DNA of 64,000 bases from Kingdonia uniflora (GCA_014058105.1 JACGCM010001011.1:625501-689500); one strand, 5' to 3'; positions 1-11,336 are shown, numbered from the stretch's first letter. Notes: a model not told the origin generated them from the letters alone. Translations and numbers: made by a program.

Positions 1-956
1 AGCTAGTTACCTTAATTTCCCTGGGTGGGATGGAACCCAGCTTTTGCAAGGCTTCTTTCAAGTCGCTAATGCTATTGATAGCTGGTAGTTTATGATTTTT
101 CCCTCGGCAACAACCAAGATGGTTATCTGAAAAATATTTCTGAGCAATTCTAGTTCCAATAAACTTTAATCTCAAACTAACCAACATGTACGTATAAAAA
201 TAATTCCAGGTATCCAAAATCTACCACAAGTGAATAAATAATTCCAGTTATCCAAAATCTACCACAAGTGAAGTTGCATACTGCATTGATAACTTCTGTT
301 TTTTTACCACAGGTTGTGAAGAAAGTAGCCAAACTATATATATAGCTTATGTACCAAGATAAACGTAGAACATGCAATAGCTAGAAATGCGTGGCTCAAA
401 AGGCATTGTACTGCTACATAAAGATTGAACATTAATTTGTGAAATCCATGACCATTTACACAATTTTCAATAGTGGGTGGTCAAATTGATAATTCCATCA
501 AGTTTCTTAAAAGGTATTTGGCTAATTGCCCATGCTAAGCAATGGATGAAGACTGCAAAACTTTAATCCAGAAGGTTTTCTTTCTTATGATTCGTATTCT
601 TTACGGGATACAATGAATTATATTCTGCCCCGATAAGGCAATGAATGAAGAGTGTCAAACTATGCTCCAACAGATAAGATGAAGTTGTTTTTGGAAGACG
701 GTGCAATGCCGCCATCAGGTGAAATTTAGAAATTATGATGGCATGAAAGATGATAGCAAAACGGTTACTTCTCTATATTTTTGTTATGAAAATCTTAAAA
801 TCTATTGTTTGCTCAACAGACATCACACTGAAATCAAGGAGATGATATTTATTTGTGCAAGATAGGGTGGTAGTGCAGCAAAATGGAACTAAAAATTAGG
901 GGGTTTACCCACAAGCATGAAATATAAGAAAGGCACCCACATACTATGGTGGTAAT

Positions 957-1078
957 CTTTTGAGGATGATGCTAAAGGAAAAATCTACATTAGGATGTAA
1001 TATTTTGGTTTGCTCAATGGCTGGTTGGGGTCTGCCTTAACCCCCCAGCTTACACTTCAAAAAAAAAAAAAAAAAAAA
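957..1078 (+). mobile_element. Short poly-A retroposon (SINE-like) with target-site duplication
   Basis: The 122-bp segment ends in 20 A residues (1059-1078) and is bracketed by the same 14 bases, ACTATGGTGGTAAT, at 943-956 and 1079-1092. The paralogous place near gene C (about 57849-57880) has the flanking sequence without the insert, so it acts as an empty site. This is the signature of L1-type retrotransposition. The body has no clear pol III boxes, so it may be a SINE, a SINE tail or a very short LINE 3' end. Confidence 0.8.
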
Positions 1079-1366
1079 ACTATGGTGGTAATATCATAAT
1101 TTGTAAGTATACGGGGGAAATATATGAAACCAGTAACGTATGATATTAGGTATAGCTACATGGGTGTAATAGAACATAAATACGATTTTCCTAAAATAAA
1201 CTATATTATTTATCTACCCAATGAAATTTCTTCTATTTATGATGACTCAAATGTTATAACTATACGAATAGTAATAAGCAATAAAGTAATGATATTATAG
1301 AACTCATAATAACATTCACAGCTTATTACTTTATTGTAAAGAAAGATGTTCTAAAACATTTCTTAC

Positions 1367-1527
1367 CACAATATACTCATTGTTGACACTGGATCTTTGG
1401 CTTATCGTGCTCCGATTTTTAATGTTATTGACATTGACAAGTGTCTTTTCACTGAATTTTTCTGTTCTTCAGTAGATAGTTTGTTGAAATGTTTCTCTCC
1501 ATCCTCTATATTGTCCTTTACATCCAC
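1367..1527 (-). pseudogene. Extra, frameshifted exon 4 inside FLAP1-like copy A
   Basis: It lies in the intron between exons 4 and 5 of copy A and resembles exon 4: VDVKDNIEDGEKHFNKLSTEEQ can be read before the frame shifts, and the other frame then gives the family signature NEYIV at the 3' end. Acceptor (TTTCAG) and donor (GTAAGA) are kept, but the block is 161 bp instead of 165, so including it would shift the frame. It is a local exon duplication or the remnant of another collapsed gene copy. Confidence 0.75.
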
Positions 1528-3907
1528 CTGAAACAACGTATAAGTAAGCAAACATGTATCAGACAGTAAATATAGTGTGGAAAATTTTATTATCGAAAAA
1601 TGTAACATCATTATTGGTCTACATCCCCTAGCAAACAGAACTTGCTCAACTGGTTAAGTATCTTGGATGTGATACGAAAAGACTAGGGTTCCATTTATGA
1701 CTCGAATAGTCAGGGGAAGAACCATGATTTGAGCAATAAAGTAATGATAGTATAGAAACCATAATAGCATTCACAGCATACTACTTGATTCTTAAGAACG
1801 TGGTTTTGAAAGCCTGCCTTACCAAAATGTAGTCATTGCTAAATCCACTAGATGTTTGGCTTCTCATGTTTCGTCTTTTGATATTATTCACGTTGATGAG
1901 TGTCTCTTCATTGATTTTCCCCCGTTCTTCAATGGAAAGCTTCTTGAAACTTTTCTCTCCATCCTCTATGCTGCACTTCAAATCCACCTGAAACAACGAC
2001 TTAAGGTAACTTTTATATCGATTGTCACATGCAATTCAATATCAGAATTCCTTCAAAGCAATTACATTTTACTTGCAACCTAACATCATTAATAAGGAAG
2101 CGTACGTAGTATTCTCATTTATTAGAGGTATACATAGTTATATATGCCTTTTAGAATATCTTTTAAAGGAAAATTTCTAAGGATTACAGAAACACCTCTA
2201 AAACAACAAATGTTTGATTGGAGGAAAACTACATTCCCATTTAGTGATGTAACTTGCGAACATGTACTCCAGAGGCAAGTCATTACAGGATCAGAGGATG
2301 CAATCCAAATGAACTTCATAAAGGCATCAGTTTAGTTTTAATTTTAAGCAAGTACGAATGAATAAAATGATTCAATTTACTCACAGATGAGTGGCATGAG
2401 ATCCAGCAATCTATATGCCGGTGCAAAGCCAAAGTGGTACCTGTAACAAAAATAGAGAAGAAACAAGAACTTAGGGAAGCCAGCAGAGCAAGCATACATT
2501 GTAAATAGCAAGTATTGAACTAGCAGCTTCACCTGTTAAAACAAAGCTCAACCCCTCAGAAGTGGATGTGTCGGCAGTTTCAGCAATCTGGTCAAGATCT
2601 TTTTGGAAGGACCTGACCTTACCCAGTAATCCTACCTAAGAAGATATTATCGTAAGAGTGCAAACAAAGTAAGAAACAATAAATGAGTTATTGGTTTGAC
2701 TAATTATGGGCATGTTAATGAGCATACTCTCTTAAAGGTAAATATGCATCTGCCTAGGTGCCAACTGCCACTCTTTAGATAGGCATTATGTACCTCCAAG
2801 ATAGATCAGTTTGTTTTTACGTGGAGAAGATAGCAATCCTACAATTGCATTTCGGTGGAAATATCAAGTGGACGTGTTTCGTTCATGAAAACTAACAAAA
2901 TGTAAAATCATTTTCCAAGAAAAACGAAATCATGGAATTTGTGTTGTTGTTGTTTGGTTCGGCCAGGAAAAATGAAGTAAAGTATCTAAGAATATACTTA
3001 TATATGCAGCAAACATGAAGTTCGTGAAAATCAAAGATATTCTCTCTTTATGATAAACCAAGTCCCGGGAATTTTGCCTATATTATCTGAGTCCAAATTT
3101 TCTCTCTATATTCAATCTTACTACTCTTTGCGTAGTGCGTACTCTTAAATCTTAATCCATGGTTTTCCCCTTTAGATTTTCTATGTCACGAGACACACCT
3201 TCTAGTTTATTTCTTTGTGTACGGTTACTCATTAAGGTTTCTGCCAGAACAATCTACACCAAGTTGGTAACAAAAACCCTACTTTCCTTGGTTTTCGGAA
3301 GAGTACGATGTCACAATTCACGTTTATAAATATATGTTGGATTTATCCTCCACTTTATTCAAGTAGCTCACAATTATGTGGAGGAGTGTCAATCCATCGA
3401 TGATGACGCCCCCAACTAACTCCCCCACAGTTTGATTGAACAAGGGCTAAACAATTTATATGTAGTCAAAATGTGAAATTAAAACTTAGCCTTTTTTTTG
3501 TTTCCAGTCTTCTTTAGGTGTCCCATTAAGGGAGAACTCGAGAAAATATTCAACGACATCAAATAACAAACGATCAAGTAAGCAATAATTAAACTAGAAT
3601 TTTAAGTAAACAAATTACCTGAAGCTTGAGAACAGTAATTATCGGGATAAAGAATTCCCAAAGCATAATGAGAGCCACACTGAAAGCCAAAACACCAATG
3701 AATACCCAAAACAAGGTGGAAGCCCTAATTCTATGCAATATATATAAATAAATAAAATAAAAATAAACTCCTTAATAGAAGTAGCCATAAAAAGAGTAAC
3801 AAGACTTATTAGAAAAGGGGGACAAAGACAGGCGGAACGACTCCTAGCCGTGACATATCAGTTTCAATTGTGATATGCCTTTATCGATCTCTTCGTCTTT
3901 GCCGTAG

Positions 3908-4174
3908 CAGAAGCTGCCTGTCAGGAAGCTTTTTAAAGACCCTTTTCTCCAAATAGTTAATTGTGGTTCTAATTTTAGGCAAGGAGAGTATCTAAGAGAA
4001 ACATATGAGATAGGTCCTCTGTTTGAACACTATCATGCTTACAAAGAGAGATTTAAACAATTGCTCACTTTAGCAAACAATGTGCAAGCGGTAATATTTA
4101 ATTGGGAGAGGAATTTGTGGAGGGATCTAATAATAACCACTCAATCTTCTAGTGGTTGGGGCCCCTGTGGTTGA
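3908..4174 (+). other. Unassigned open stretch without a start codon
   Basis: One plus-strand frame stays open for 88 codons after a TAG at 3905-3907 and ends at a TGA at 4172-4174. It contains no Met. It reads like protein (for example GEYLRETYEIGPLFEHYHAY, then NVQAVIFNWERNLWRDL). I do not recognise the family. It may be an exon fragment of a lost gene placed just upstream of the ORF at 4194. Confidence 0.3.
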
Positions 4175-4193
4175 TGGTCCTTCATCCACTCTC

Positions 4194-4463
4194 ATGGAAA
4201 CACTCATTCATCTCCTCTCCTCTACCACTCCCTCCTCACTACTTATCCCCAAAACCTCAAACCCCAATTCCTCTTCTCCCATTCGAATCACCCTTCGCTT
4301 CTCCACTAAGAGAAACACCACCACTACTACTAACTCATACTGGGACTCAAATGCAGAATCTGTAAGAACCGGAAAGTTCAAATTCAGCTTTGAAGATGAT
4401 GTTGATGGTGAAATGGGGTTTGGGTTTGGAAGAAGAAGAAGGGGAGAGGAGAAGCAGGGATGA
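4194..4463 (+). pseudogene. 5' part of a probable plastid-targeted protein gene
   Basis: The frame begins METLIHLLSSTTPSSLL and runs for 89 residues. The first 50 residues are rich in Ser, Thr and Pro with scattered basic residues and almost no acidic ones, as in a chloroplast transit peptide. An acidic/aromatic stretch (YWDSNAESVRTGKFKF) and a basic run (RRRRGEEKQG) follow before TGA. A single-base shift near the end would open an acidic tail (RDDDDGDEFKKYKV), which suggests a recent frameshift or a lost splice site. I do not recognise the family. An upstream in-frame Met (4152) exists, but the transit-peptide pattern favours 4194. No continuation is seen downstream, so this is a truncated copy. 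Confidence 0.4.
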
Positions 4464-5383
4464 TGATGATGGTGATGAGTTTAAGAAATATAAAGTTATC
4501 AAACTTTGACATACATACACTTTTGAGAGAAACTACTAAAAAATAATATTTTTTTGAACGAGAAGAGAAGATGATATCTTTCTAAGACTCAGAATTGCAG
4601 ATGAAGAAGGAAACGTTAAATAGAGACTGTGTTTTAGAGTTCAATCTATTAACTATCATTATAGCTTCGAGCATTTGCAATTTACCCAGCACAATCACAC
4701 GCAAGAAATCTACATCTGCGTCGCACTAAACAAAGTAGTATATGAAAGAAACTTTACTTTAGTATGTCCATAGGAACTGTACTATTACTTTGTGCCAGTC
4801 TGAACAGAAGCAAAAACATATGCAACAGATTTTAAAATTTCATGTTCTAAGATGATTGGATCGTCAACATGGAGAACTCGAGTTTAAAGGTCATCACCAA
4901 TGATGGACTGGTGCCCTATGAGCACCTGCTATCATCGCCCATTAAAAATTAATTTTGTGCATATCCATTTCCACCACCCAATAAGAACAAACGTAGTTAG
5001 ATATGGATTATAAATTCTTTTGATGACTTGAGAAGCTTTGTACACAGATCTTGCAAATTGATATAATGGTCAATATCTTTGAGATGTTAAGAGTACGAAA
5101 CACAAGTCAACTATCACTTTGTTGTCTGTAATATGGAGGGCAACTATGACCTCTGGGAGAGCTAAAAGACATTATAAATTGATGCAAAGCCAGCTCCTAT
5201 TGAAATTCTTCCTTATCGAGCTGAATCCGACACATAGATAACATGAAAGATTTCAAGAACATATTCCTTATTGGATGAAGCACCTGCAGCATTGAAAATT
5301 CGCGATTTGGAGTTAAAGAAAAATCAGTAAGGAACATATTCCTTAAAGCTGTAAATATTCGATCAGCCTAGCCCATTTTTCTC
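4464..5383. other. Intergenic stretch, no gene seen
   Basis: This AT-rich DNA lies between the plastid-protein fragment and the MIR169 promoter. From about 5090 it is similar to 49690-50090 (shared words around AAAGACATTATAAATTGAT and GTAAATATTCGAT), so it belongs to the duplicated block. No coding potential was recognised on either strand. Confidence 0.5.
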
Positions 5384-5391
5384 TATAAATA
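5384..5391 (+). promoter_or_regulatory. TATA box of MIR169-like locus 1
   Basis: TATAAATA sits in the context CTCTATAAATAGGGG, 87 bp before the mature miRNA. The same element is kept at 50090-50097 before the second hairpin, within otherwise diverged sequence. Expected transcription start is about 30 bp downstream, just before the hairpin. Confidence 0.65.
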
Positions 5392-5427
5392 GGGGTTGAA
5401 CAATGCAATGTAACATAAAGAGTAGTA

Positions 5428-5582
5428 AGAGAAAAGGGGGTCTTACATGAAGATTTAGAGTGTAATTTGGTAGCCAAGGATGACTTGCCTAGCTAGTTAT
5501 CTCCTCCTTAGGAGGGTATAGACAAGTCATCCTTGGTTAACCTCACTGCCTCTGATTTCTCATGCTAGATCTTCTTTTCTTG
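5428..5582 (+). ncRNA. MIR169: MIR169 precursor, locus 1
   Basis: A 21-nt segment at 5471-5491 begins TAGCCAAGGATGACTTGCC and fits the miR169 family, which guides cleavage of NF-YA mRNAs (established knowledge). The opposite arm at about 5521-5541 carries CAAGTCATCCTTGG, which pairs with CCAAGGATGACTTG in an unbroken 14-bp core. Pairing continues downward between GGTCTTACATGAAG (from 5439) and CATGCTAGATCTTCTTTTC (from 5561), giving a long plant-type stem. The loop is about 30 nt (5492-5520). A TATA box lies at 5384. The mature sequence is on the 5' arm, as usual for miR169. Expression cannot be judged from sequence. Confidence 0.9.
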
Positions 5583-5810
5583 CATTGTGTTGGCATGGTA
5601 CACATTACATTACTATTTTCCATTTTATTTGTTACTGAAAATGCTAGTTTATTATCTATCAGTATACAAATACAAATACAAATACTTTTATAATTTTTTA
5701 CGTCATTCTTCTGAGACTTCTAGTAGATCTGTATATGTGCATCAAAAATTGTGTTAATAACTAAATCACTTCATTTTTATTTTTTTTTCTTTTGAATCGA
5801 GTTTGAAGTT

Positions 5811-6340
5811 TTGCATCCAATCCAAGAAGTCATAGTAAATTATGGCAATCAAATTGTAACAAACAATAAGGAAGGTAAACTACTTCATCTTTTCAATTAT
5901 TCACGAGTGTTACTAACAACTAGAACTAAAGAAACACAAGAAAAAGAGAATTTCATTAATTTTATTTTGCTTGGGATATATGTATACCTAATCCCTCACT
6001 AGTCTCTCTAATTGATGTCTTGCTAGAGGAACTTTATCGGTAGTCAAGCTGCAAGTCTGCAACTTTTACCTAACCAAACCATAAGCTTTTCATAGACAAA
6101 ACAAGGAGAGAAAAAAGACGATCAAACAGAAACAAGTGTGTAAATTTCATACTACGTAAAAAGATAATGTAATTTGCAGTTGAAGGTCAATTACGATCTT
6201 GTTTAGAGAGGGATGGAGAATAAAGTCAGATTCTACACAGCCACTAATTGTACGCAAACTGTACATAACATGTCGAATTTAAAACAGTAAGTTCCTCTAC
6301 TTCCCAAAGTTTTTTTCCCTTCTACTTTTCGAAGATTGTT
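5811..6340. repeat. Duplicated 3' flank of the FLAP1-like block (copy 1)
   Basis: This stretch, beginning near TTGCATCCAATCCAAGAAG, recurs at 50656-50935 with a displaced remainder at about 54395-54530, and again at 56313-56810, each time on the 3' side of a FLAP1-like gene or its lost position. It marks the edge of the repeated block and probably includes 3' UTR sequence. No other gene was seen in it. Confidence 0.75.
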
Positions 6341-8864
6341 TCTACTCTATATATTGCTACTCTGATCCACCTTGTACAACATCTAGGGGCCTCAAAAGTG
6401 GATAATCTTCAAGCATTTCTTGCTTTGACAGTATGTCATTTTCCTGCTGAGGAGTCCATAACACCTCAACTGCCTGCACACAAATTTTTGAAGAAACATT
6501 AATTTCAAAGAGAAAAATCTAGTGTTTCATGCGCAATTAGTACATATAATCTTTTATAAAACTATTTACCAGAGTTTTCTTGGTGGGGATGGAACCCAGC
6601 TTTTGCAAGGCCTTTGTCAAATCTCCACTGTTATTGATAGCTTGCAGTTTATGATATCCCTTGAAAGCTACCAAGAGGGTTATCTGAAAAACATTTTTAA
6701 GCAATTTTAGTGTCAATAAGATTTATCTCAAACTAACCAACATGTTGGCTTGGTCTTTTCTTACTAAAAGTTGTGAAGAAAGTACACAAACTATATAGCT
6801 TAAGAAGTATACATAAGACAGCTAGTTATAGTTTTATCAGCATTATTATGTACCAAAGAAACACGTAGAAAGTGCAAGAGCTAGAAATGTGAGTGGTAAT
6901 TGATAATTACGTAGAGGTTCTTAAAAGATATTTGCCCATGCAAGGCAATGAATGAATACTGCTCACCGTTGATCCAGCAGGTTTTGGTGTTTGTGATTCG
7001 TATTCTACACTGAATACAATGAATGATTCTGCCCGAATAAGGTAAGATAAGGCAATGAATGAAGAATGTCAAACTATGCCCCAACTGATAAGCTGAAGTT
7101 GTTAGTCAAAGACAAGGTGCAGTGTCGCCATCATGGGAAATCTATAAACTATAATGGCATGATAGATGGTAATAATAAGGTATCTTTCTTACTAACCCAT
7201 TCTACTTTCTCTCTATTTTTTTGGATGAAAATCTAGAGGGTGACTTTCTTATCAGTCCATTCTACTTCCTCAAAATCTCTTGTTTCTTCACCAGTCATCA
7301 CACCGAACTAGAGGATATGATTTAATTTGTGCAACATAGGGTGTTAGTGCCATGGGTCTACAAAAATGCACGAAATAAAGAAGAGTTTTTTGGCCTTTTT
7401 TTTACCACTAAGGACTAAATATTAGCCTTTGACTCCAAAGTTTGTCATAATATTCACTTCTACCTCCTAAAATCCACTTGACCATGAGTCAAGTGACTCT
7501 GACCCTCTTTCACTTCATTTTGACATGAATTACCATTTTTATCCTCTCGTGGAAACCACCTTAATTTCAATGGTAGTACTGTTTACCCTCATGTGGTAAC
7601 AGCACAACTTAGTATGTGGGAAAAATATATGATAAGAGAAACATATGATATTAGTTATGATACCAAGTCGATGTCCAGCAAATACAAAGGTGTGATAGAA
7701 TATAATACGATTCTTAAAACTAAACTATATTGTTTATTTATCTATAAATGAAATTTCTTTTATTTACTCAAATAGTATAACAACATGAAGAGGATTAAGC
7801 AATAAAGTAATGATAGTATATAAACTCATAATAACATTCACAGCTTACTACTTTATTCTAAAGAGAGTTGTTTTGGAAGCCTGTCTTACCACAATGTACT
7901 CATTGCTGAATCCACTAGGTGTTTGGCTTCTCGTACTTCGCCTTTTGATGTTATTCAAATTGACGAGTGTCTCTTCACTGAATTTCCCCCGTTTTTCAAT
8001 AGATAGTTTGTTGAAACATTTCTCTGCGTCCTTCATGTTGTGTTGCATATCGACCTGAAACAATGTTTAAGTAAGCAAACATGTATCCAGGACTTCAAAT
8101 TTTTAGATCAAAAAGGAAGTTCTTATGTCAAATGTCATATGCAAGCATCAGCATCTAGCATCAAATCTAAGGAAGCCTAATGTTTTCATTAATTAGAGGT
8201 ATACATGTGCCTTTTAGGTTATCCTCTAAAGGAAAATCACCAAGGAATGTAGAAACATTTCTATATCAACAAATGTTTGTTTGAAGAACTACATTCCCAT
8301 GTTATGATGTGATAAATTCTAGAGGCAAGTCATTATAAGATCAGAGGATGCAATTCAAGTGAATTTCGCAAAGGCACCTGTTTAATTCCAATTTCAAGCA
8401 AATATAAGTGAATAAACAGAGAAGATAATTTACTCACAGATGAGTAGAATGAGATCCAGCAATCTGGATGCCGGAGCAAAGCTGAAATGGTCTCTGCAAC
8501 AAATAATCAAATATAGAATAGGAAACAAGAACTTAGCAAAGCCAACAGAACAAGCTTAAGTTGTAAATTAGAAGTTTTGAATTAGCAGGTTCACCTTTCA
8601 AAATATAGCTCAACCCCTCAAAATTGGACGTGTTTGCAGTTTCAGCAATCTGGTCAAGATCATTTTGGAAGGATCTCACCTTACCCAGTAATCCTACCTA
8701 AGAAGATATTATCAGAAGCGATTAATATATATGCCTAAAGTGATCCTTAAATTACAATTAATACCCGGAACCTAAAAAACTACCGATAGACCCTAATTCT
8801 ATAGCTCTTATACAGTTAGTACCCTATATCTTCCAACAGCATATTATGTTGTTACGGTTTTCAC

Positions 8865-9222
8865 ACTCTTGCAAAAACCCTTTCCAACAGGGGTATGGGG
8901 TTCAGCATACCCACCCCCATACCCCTCCAAAGTATGCGAAACATGAACTTGGCAGGAGTATTCGTATACCGTCCACGTCATCAGGAACTGAACGGTTAAG
9001 TGCGCACTAGTTTGTTTATCCCATGCGTTTATCTGTTATGCGCCTAGTCTTATATAAACAAATCATTTGACTTTTTCCTGTTTTACTTATATGTTGGAGT
9101 TGAACGGTTCAGCGTGCGGGTAAAAAACCATAACTCCTTGTTGAACCAAAATAGTATGCGATTCAGGTATACCAGTATGCCAAACCAGAATCGCATACCT
9201 TGCTGTTGGAGGTGCTCTTAGA
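8865..9222. mobile_element. Probable MITE in intron 1 of copy B
   Basis: The left side has TTTCCAACAGGGGTATGG; the reverse complement of the right side has CCTCCAACAGCAAGGTATG, preceded by AGAGCACC. The segment is absent from the matching intron of copy A and full of GTATGC words. The TIR resembles that of the Harbinger elements further right, but exact ends and target duplication are not clear. Confidence 0.45.
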
Positions 9223-9945
9223 AATCCCGAGCCTGCCCTTAGTTTTCTATCTGGAAAATGTTGGACATTAGGGCCCAATCTGTATGAATTTTAAACCTTC
9301 GGCCATGGATTTTGTCCTTATTCTCCAATCTCCCTTTCTTTGGTCCTTTCCATCTTTCTCCATTTTCCTTCAAGATAGCATGGAACCCCAAAACCACATA
9401 ACATGTTTCACCAATCAAAGAAATAAAAAAGTTCAAGAATCCATAAATTGCTTTAAAGCTATTATGTCGCAAAATAATTAAATATAATCTTTTGAATAAC
9501 AGGAATTCCAGAATAACCCTCGTGATACATAACTGGAATCGTTTGAATTAAGATTTCGTGAAACCCCTTGTTTTAATTTAAAATCTTTAGTAAGACTTTT
9601 TTGATTTAATGACTGACTCAATATGATCTACGAATTCCGAAGCTTTTTATGGTAGATTCATCAATTTTATTGACAACAATAGACTTAGGAAACAATAATG
9701 AATTTTATATGGCCTTATTTCTTGTAGGTATTTGCGCATCAAAATGATACACATCATTAACGGGGCATTTTTACCAAAGAGAAGAAAACTTTTGAAAAGG
9801 TATATGGGATATTGCCCATCTGAATGTGAATTTTCTCTCTATATTCAATCTAATGACTCTTTGCACTCTCTTAATCCATAATTTTTCCCTTTAGATTCTC
9901 TATTATGCAATACACACCTTTTACTGGCTCTCTGTTTTACATACC

Positions 9946-10200
9946 TAGGGCGGAGTCCTCCAAAAAAAAATTGGGTTTCCAAGGAATAAATGAGTAACTT
10001 TGAGAGCTATTTTGGGGGGATTTTTTATGATAATTAGTGACCTAACTTGGATTGGGACCTTGGGAGTGTATTGGGTGCGCTTAGTCTCTAGGTTATGCAA
10101 AATAATAGGGCATTTGATATATAGATACATTTTTGCACTTATAATAAACCTTATTTTTACAAAAATTACTGCCCCCTTTTAAGCCTAAAATCCACCCCTG
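9946..10200. mobile_element. hAT-type MITE in intron 1 of copy B
   Basis: It is 255 bp, with ends TAGGGCGGAGTCC and (reverse complement of the right end) CAGGGGTGGATTTTAGG. Identical 8-bp target duplications, TACATACC, lie at 9938-9945 and 10201-10208. An 8-bp duplication and an A/G-rich terminal repeat are hAT traits. It has no coding capacity. A related element is at 54656-55010. Confidence 0.8.
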
Positions 10201-10639
10201 TACATACCTTCACTGGAGACGGAGAGGTGTAGTTGATCCGCATTCAATGTTACTCTCTGTGTTACACTAAGATGTTCTTCACTCTCTTTGCTAAAGCCAA
10301 GGTTGTAGAACATTTTCCACCTTAATAATAATCACAATGTGTATACAAATTTCCTATTCCTAGGGTTCTCAATTTATTATGTAGGCTAATTATAAAATTA
10401 AAACTTGACCTTTTTTCAGTTTCCGTCTTCTTCAGTGTCCCACTAAGGGAGACAACCCGGGAAAATACTAATGACATCAAATAGCAAATGATCAAAGTAA
10501 AGATGTATTAAGATAGAATTTTAAGGAAAATATTATCTGAATCTTGAGAACACTAGTTTTTGGCCAAAGGAATTTCCCAACCACAATAACAGCCACAACA
10601 CCAACCGATCCCCAAACCAACACGTAGCTCCTACTCGAT

Positions 10640-10850
10640 GAAGGGGACAATTCACCATTCGGTGCTGGTTTCGATAAACCGGGGCTTATCGTTAAAGTCG
10701 AGTAGATCTTACACGATGGGGGGCAATTCATCATCCGGTGTTGATGTCGATAAACTGGGGCTTATAGTCAAAGTCGAGTAGCTCTTACTCGACGAAGGGG
10801 GCAATTCATCATCCGGTGTTGATGTTGAAAAACTGGGGCTTGCCGTGAAA
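10640..10850 (-). repeat. In-frame tandem repeat in exon 1 of copy B
   Basis: Three successive units of about 25 residues follow the pattern STPDDELPPSSSKSYSTLTI, the last diverged (APNGELSPSSSRSY). They lie between the Ser/Gly linker and the second membrane segment. One of the two frameshifts is an added C inside the CCCCC of the middle unit. Confidence 0.75.
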
Positions 10851-11336
10851 GTCCAGTAGCTGCTACCCGAGTCTGAATCCGATGAATCCCACGACGACGA
10901 ACCTGACGAGGAGCTGCTACCCCATGAGGACGAACCTGAACCTGAACCTGAACCTGAATCTGACGAGAAAGAACTCCCACCCATTGTTCCCCCGGAAGCC
11001 GCAAAAGCCAAACGAGGACCAGAAGTTAGCAACAACCCCAACACAATAGCAGCAATCGCCGGTTTCTGCAAACCTTGCAAGGCTTCTAAAATCCACAAAC
11101 ATATTCTCATTTGGATTTGGGCCCTTAACATCATTATCTCTCGAACTTTTCATGGCGCAACTAACAATAAGTTTCAGGGTTCTGCTAAACTTAGAGCTTT
11201 TGATGTTTAAGCTAGTGTTGAATATTATTGGTTGGCGAATCGGAAAGCTTTGCAAATATAGATTCCATTTCGAAGATTGGGTTTTTGATTCTCTTTGCAA
11301 GAGCGAGATTGGTTGAATCACTGAAGCTGTCGCCAT

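Larger units (their letters stand above)
11..3735 (-). pseudogene. FLAP1-like (DUF1517) gene copy A, decayed
   Basis: This is the first of three copies of a plastid membrane-protein gene. The family (DUF1517; Arabidopsis FLAP1) acts in acclimation of photosynthesis to fluctuating light, which is family knowledge. Visible pieces in coding order are: the end of exon 1 (3619 to about 3735), a membrane segment ending in VLKLQ with a proper GT donor; exon 2 (2533-2635, VGLLGKVRSFQKDLDQ); exon 3 (2385-2440); exon 4 (1823-1987, VDLKCSIEDGEKSFKKLS); an extra exon 4-like block (1367-1527); and exon 5 (11-126). The last exon lies before the window. Exon 5 is 116 bp where copies B and C have 114, a +2 shift that stops translation within about 20 codons. 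The Ser/Gly-rich first part of exon 1 seen in copy B is missing, although an ATGGCTACTTC lies at 3788. I infer a pseudogene; splicing around the damage cannot be excluded. Confidence 0.85.
6357..11336 (-). pseudogene. FLAP1-like (DUF1517) gene copy B
   Basis: This is a plastid thylakoid/envelope protein of the DUF1517 (FLAP1) family. Exon 1 (11336 to about 10538) encodes a transit peptide (MATASVIQPISLL), a hydrophobic stretch (AIAAIVLGLLLTSG), the family motif AASGGTMGGSSFSS, a Ser/Gly linker and a second membrane segment (IVVGKFLWPKTSVLKIQ). Exons 2-6 are 8595-8697, 8438-8493, 7890-8054, 6570-6683 and 6357-6473, all in phase with GT/AG borders; the protein would end LLEDYPLLRPL-like plus nine extra residues. 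Damage is confined to exon 1: one extra base near 11095, one extra C in a C6 run near 10715, and the donor reads CAG-AT where copy A has CAG-GT. The homopolymer shifts could be sequencing errors; the donor change is less easily dismissed. I infer a first exon that can no longer be joined normally. Confidence 0.88.

Noticed and set aside
6881..7084. 67-codon minus-strand frame similar to one at 57557-57856
   Set aside because: The similarity is that of duplicated intron sequence between copies B and C; it lies between exons 4 and 5 and is not in phase with them.
10000..10182. 60-codon hydrophobic frame
   Set aside because: Lies wholly within the 255-bp hAT MITE; AT-rich sequence gives such frames by chance.
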